A stretch of DNA of 64,000 nucleotides from Exilispira sp964581895 (GTDB lineage Bacteria; Spirochaetota; JAAYUW01), in assembly GCA_964581895.1 (NCBI GenBank), contig CAZOPR010000004.1, positions 62,001-126,000 on the forward strand, written 5' to 3'. The translations under genes and the position numbers were made by a program. Position 1 is the first letter of the stretch; every line of letters starts with the position of its first letter. The notes under the pieces were generated by a model. That model saw only the letters and a program-made list of their open reading frames with translations. It did not search any database and had not been told where the DNA came from. Of the stretch, positions 63,538 to 64,000 are shown in pieces.

Positions 63538-64000
63538 TTAATTAAAATAATCTTTAAGTGAATTATAGATAATCTTAAAAAGTTCTTTTCTTGAAAATGA
63601 TTCGTCCTTAAAATAGATTTTATTTTTAAGGTTAGAAAAATTAATAAGATTTTCTCCATAAGTTTTTATTTTTGCATCGACTTTTGAAAGGTAAAGAATA
63701 GTTGGAGCAATATCTAAAAATGAAATTGCATTCTGCTTTTCAAAATGAGGTGTTAAATCCTTAGAGAAAATAAATAGAGGAACAAATTCCAAAGATTTTT
63801 TAGATGGAAAGACTACTCTTGAATTTTTATAGTATTTACTATTTCTAATTGCACTGCTATGATCTTTGAAGATCAAAATAAGAGCATCTGGGTATTTCTC
63901 TAAAATCTTTTGAATTGCATATTGAAGAGTTTTATCAACATATCTCATCGAGTTAAAATAGTTTTTTGTTCTTATGTCATCAATTTGTTCAAAAGCTTTA
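63538..64000 (-). CDS. Sulfatase/LTA synthase-like protein, C-terminal part (continues past the window)
   Basis: The frame is open to the right edge of the window (KAFEQIDDIRTKNYFNSMRY), so the ATG at 63948 is internal. YFNSMRYVDKTLQYAIQKIL and the metal-binding FKDHSSAIRN (where DH is expected) are the late catalytic strands of alkaline-phosphatase-superfamily sulfatases and phosphoglycerol transferases. FVPLFIFS and ISFLDIAPTILYL, which place the substrate pocket, follow. The catalytic Thr or Cys lies outside the window. Most likely an inner-membrane phosphoethanolamine or phosphoglycerol transferase, or a sulfatase. Confidence 0.72.
   Translation of the reverse strand, partial: KAFEQIDDIRTKNYFNSMRYVDKTLQYAIQKILEKYPDALILIFKDHSSAIRNSKYYKNSRVVFPSKKSLEFVPLFIFSKDLTPHFEKQNAISFLDIAPTILYLSKVDAKIKTYGENLINFSNLKNKIYFKDESFSRKELFKIIYNSLKDYFN

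Noticed and set aside
63538..63948. Complete small gene starting at ATG 63948
   Set aside because: The frame is open to the window edge with sulfatase-like sequence, so it is the end of a longer gene.

Overview
The window comes from a strongly AT-rich, densely packed bacterial chromosome, with coding runs on both strands and short AT-rich spacers. It encodes a diderm envelope (KDO cytidylyltransferase, lipoproteins with lipobox cysteines, outer-membrane-like barrels, an HlyD-type adaptor), a chemotaxis set (CheR, CheB, a CheY-like regulator, a chemoreceptor) and an anti-sigma/STAS switch. With the low GC this fits a spirochaete-like or similar low-GC Gram-negative. No rRNA or marker gene proves it, so the taxonomy is inference. 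TGA is an ordinary stop here.

Layout. 0-7.4 kb: a + strand run with shikimate kinase (cut by the window edge), a CYTH protein, a beta-helix nucleotidyltransferase-like protein overlapping a DegT-like protein, an HATPase/STAS pair, NAD kinase and RecN; apt lies antisense. 7.5-21.7 kb: an accessory, decaying region. It is framed in part by two inverted copies of a 106-bp repeat (8173-8278 and 18670-18775) and holds an exported RCC1-like protein, a decayed TolC-like gene beside an orphan HlyD adaptor, another gene remnant, a voltage-sensor protein without a pore, tRNA-Ser and tRNA-Arg, an MFS transporter running into the antisense tRNA-Arg, an FAD dehydrogenase whose low-complexity linker contains the window's only assembly gap, and two neighbouring Ig-like lipoprotein genes both frameshifted near the N-terminus. 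22.1-25.1 kb: a molybdopterin oxidoreductase with a membrane partner, a YcxB-like protein and a barrel protein. 25.3-30.8 kb: a minus-strand operon pyrB-pyrI-unknown-hisC-YgiQ. 30.9-37.5 kb: hutH, kdsB, an FHA/degenerate-GGDEF protein, a phospholipase D-like protein and an ATP-grasp protein. 37.7-41.2 kb: a minus-strand chemotaxis cluster cheR-cheB-cheY-like-J-domain protein. 41.3-51.9 kb: hutI, a PPP-type phosphatase, ligA, an RseC-like protein, an SDR-acyltransferase fusion and a very large two-component propeller kinase. 52.0-57.1 kb: a MarR-controlled heterodimeric ABC exporter and a frameshifted polysaccharide deacetylase. 57.3-64.0 kb: a chemoreceptor, a lipoprotein phosphoesterase, a CPBP protease, a DUF3147-like protein, a PHP histidinol phosphatase and a truncated sulfatase-like gene.

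Functional themes are histidine degradation (hutH, hutI) beside histidine synthesis (hisC, PHP phosphatase), pyrimidine synthesis (pyrB, pyrI), taxis and signalling, and envelope building. No CRISPR array, transposase, integrase or phage module was seen, and no clearly new multi-gene system. The most unusual items are the 106-bp repeat pair, the homopolymer-disrupted lipoprotein pair, the pore-less voltage-sensor protein, the Ser-for-Cys molybdoenzyme and the degenerate tandem repeats in intergenic spacers.
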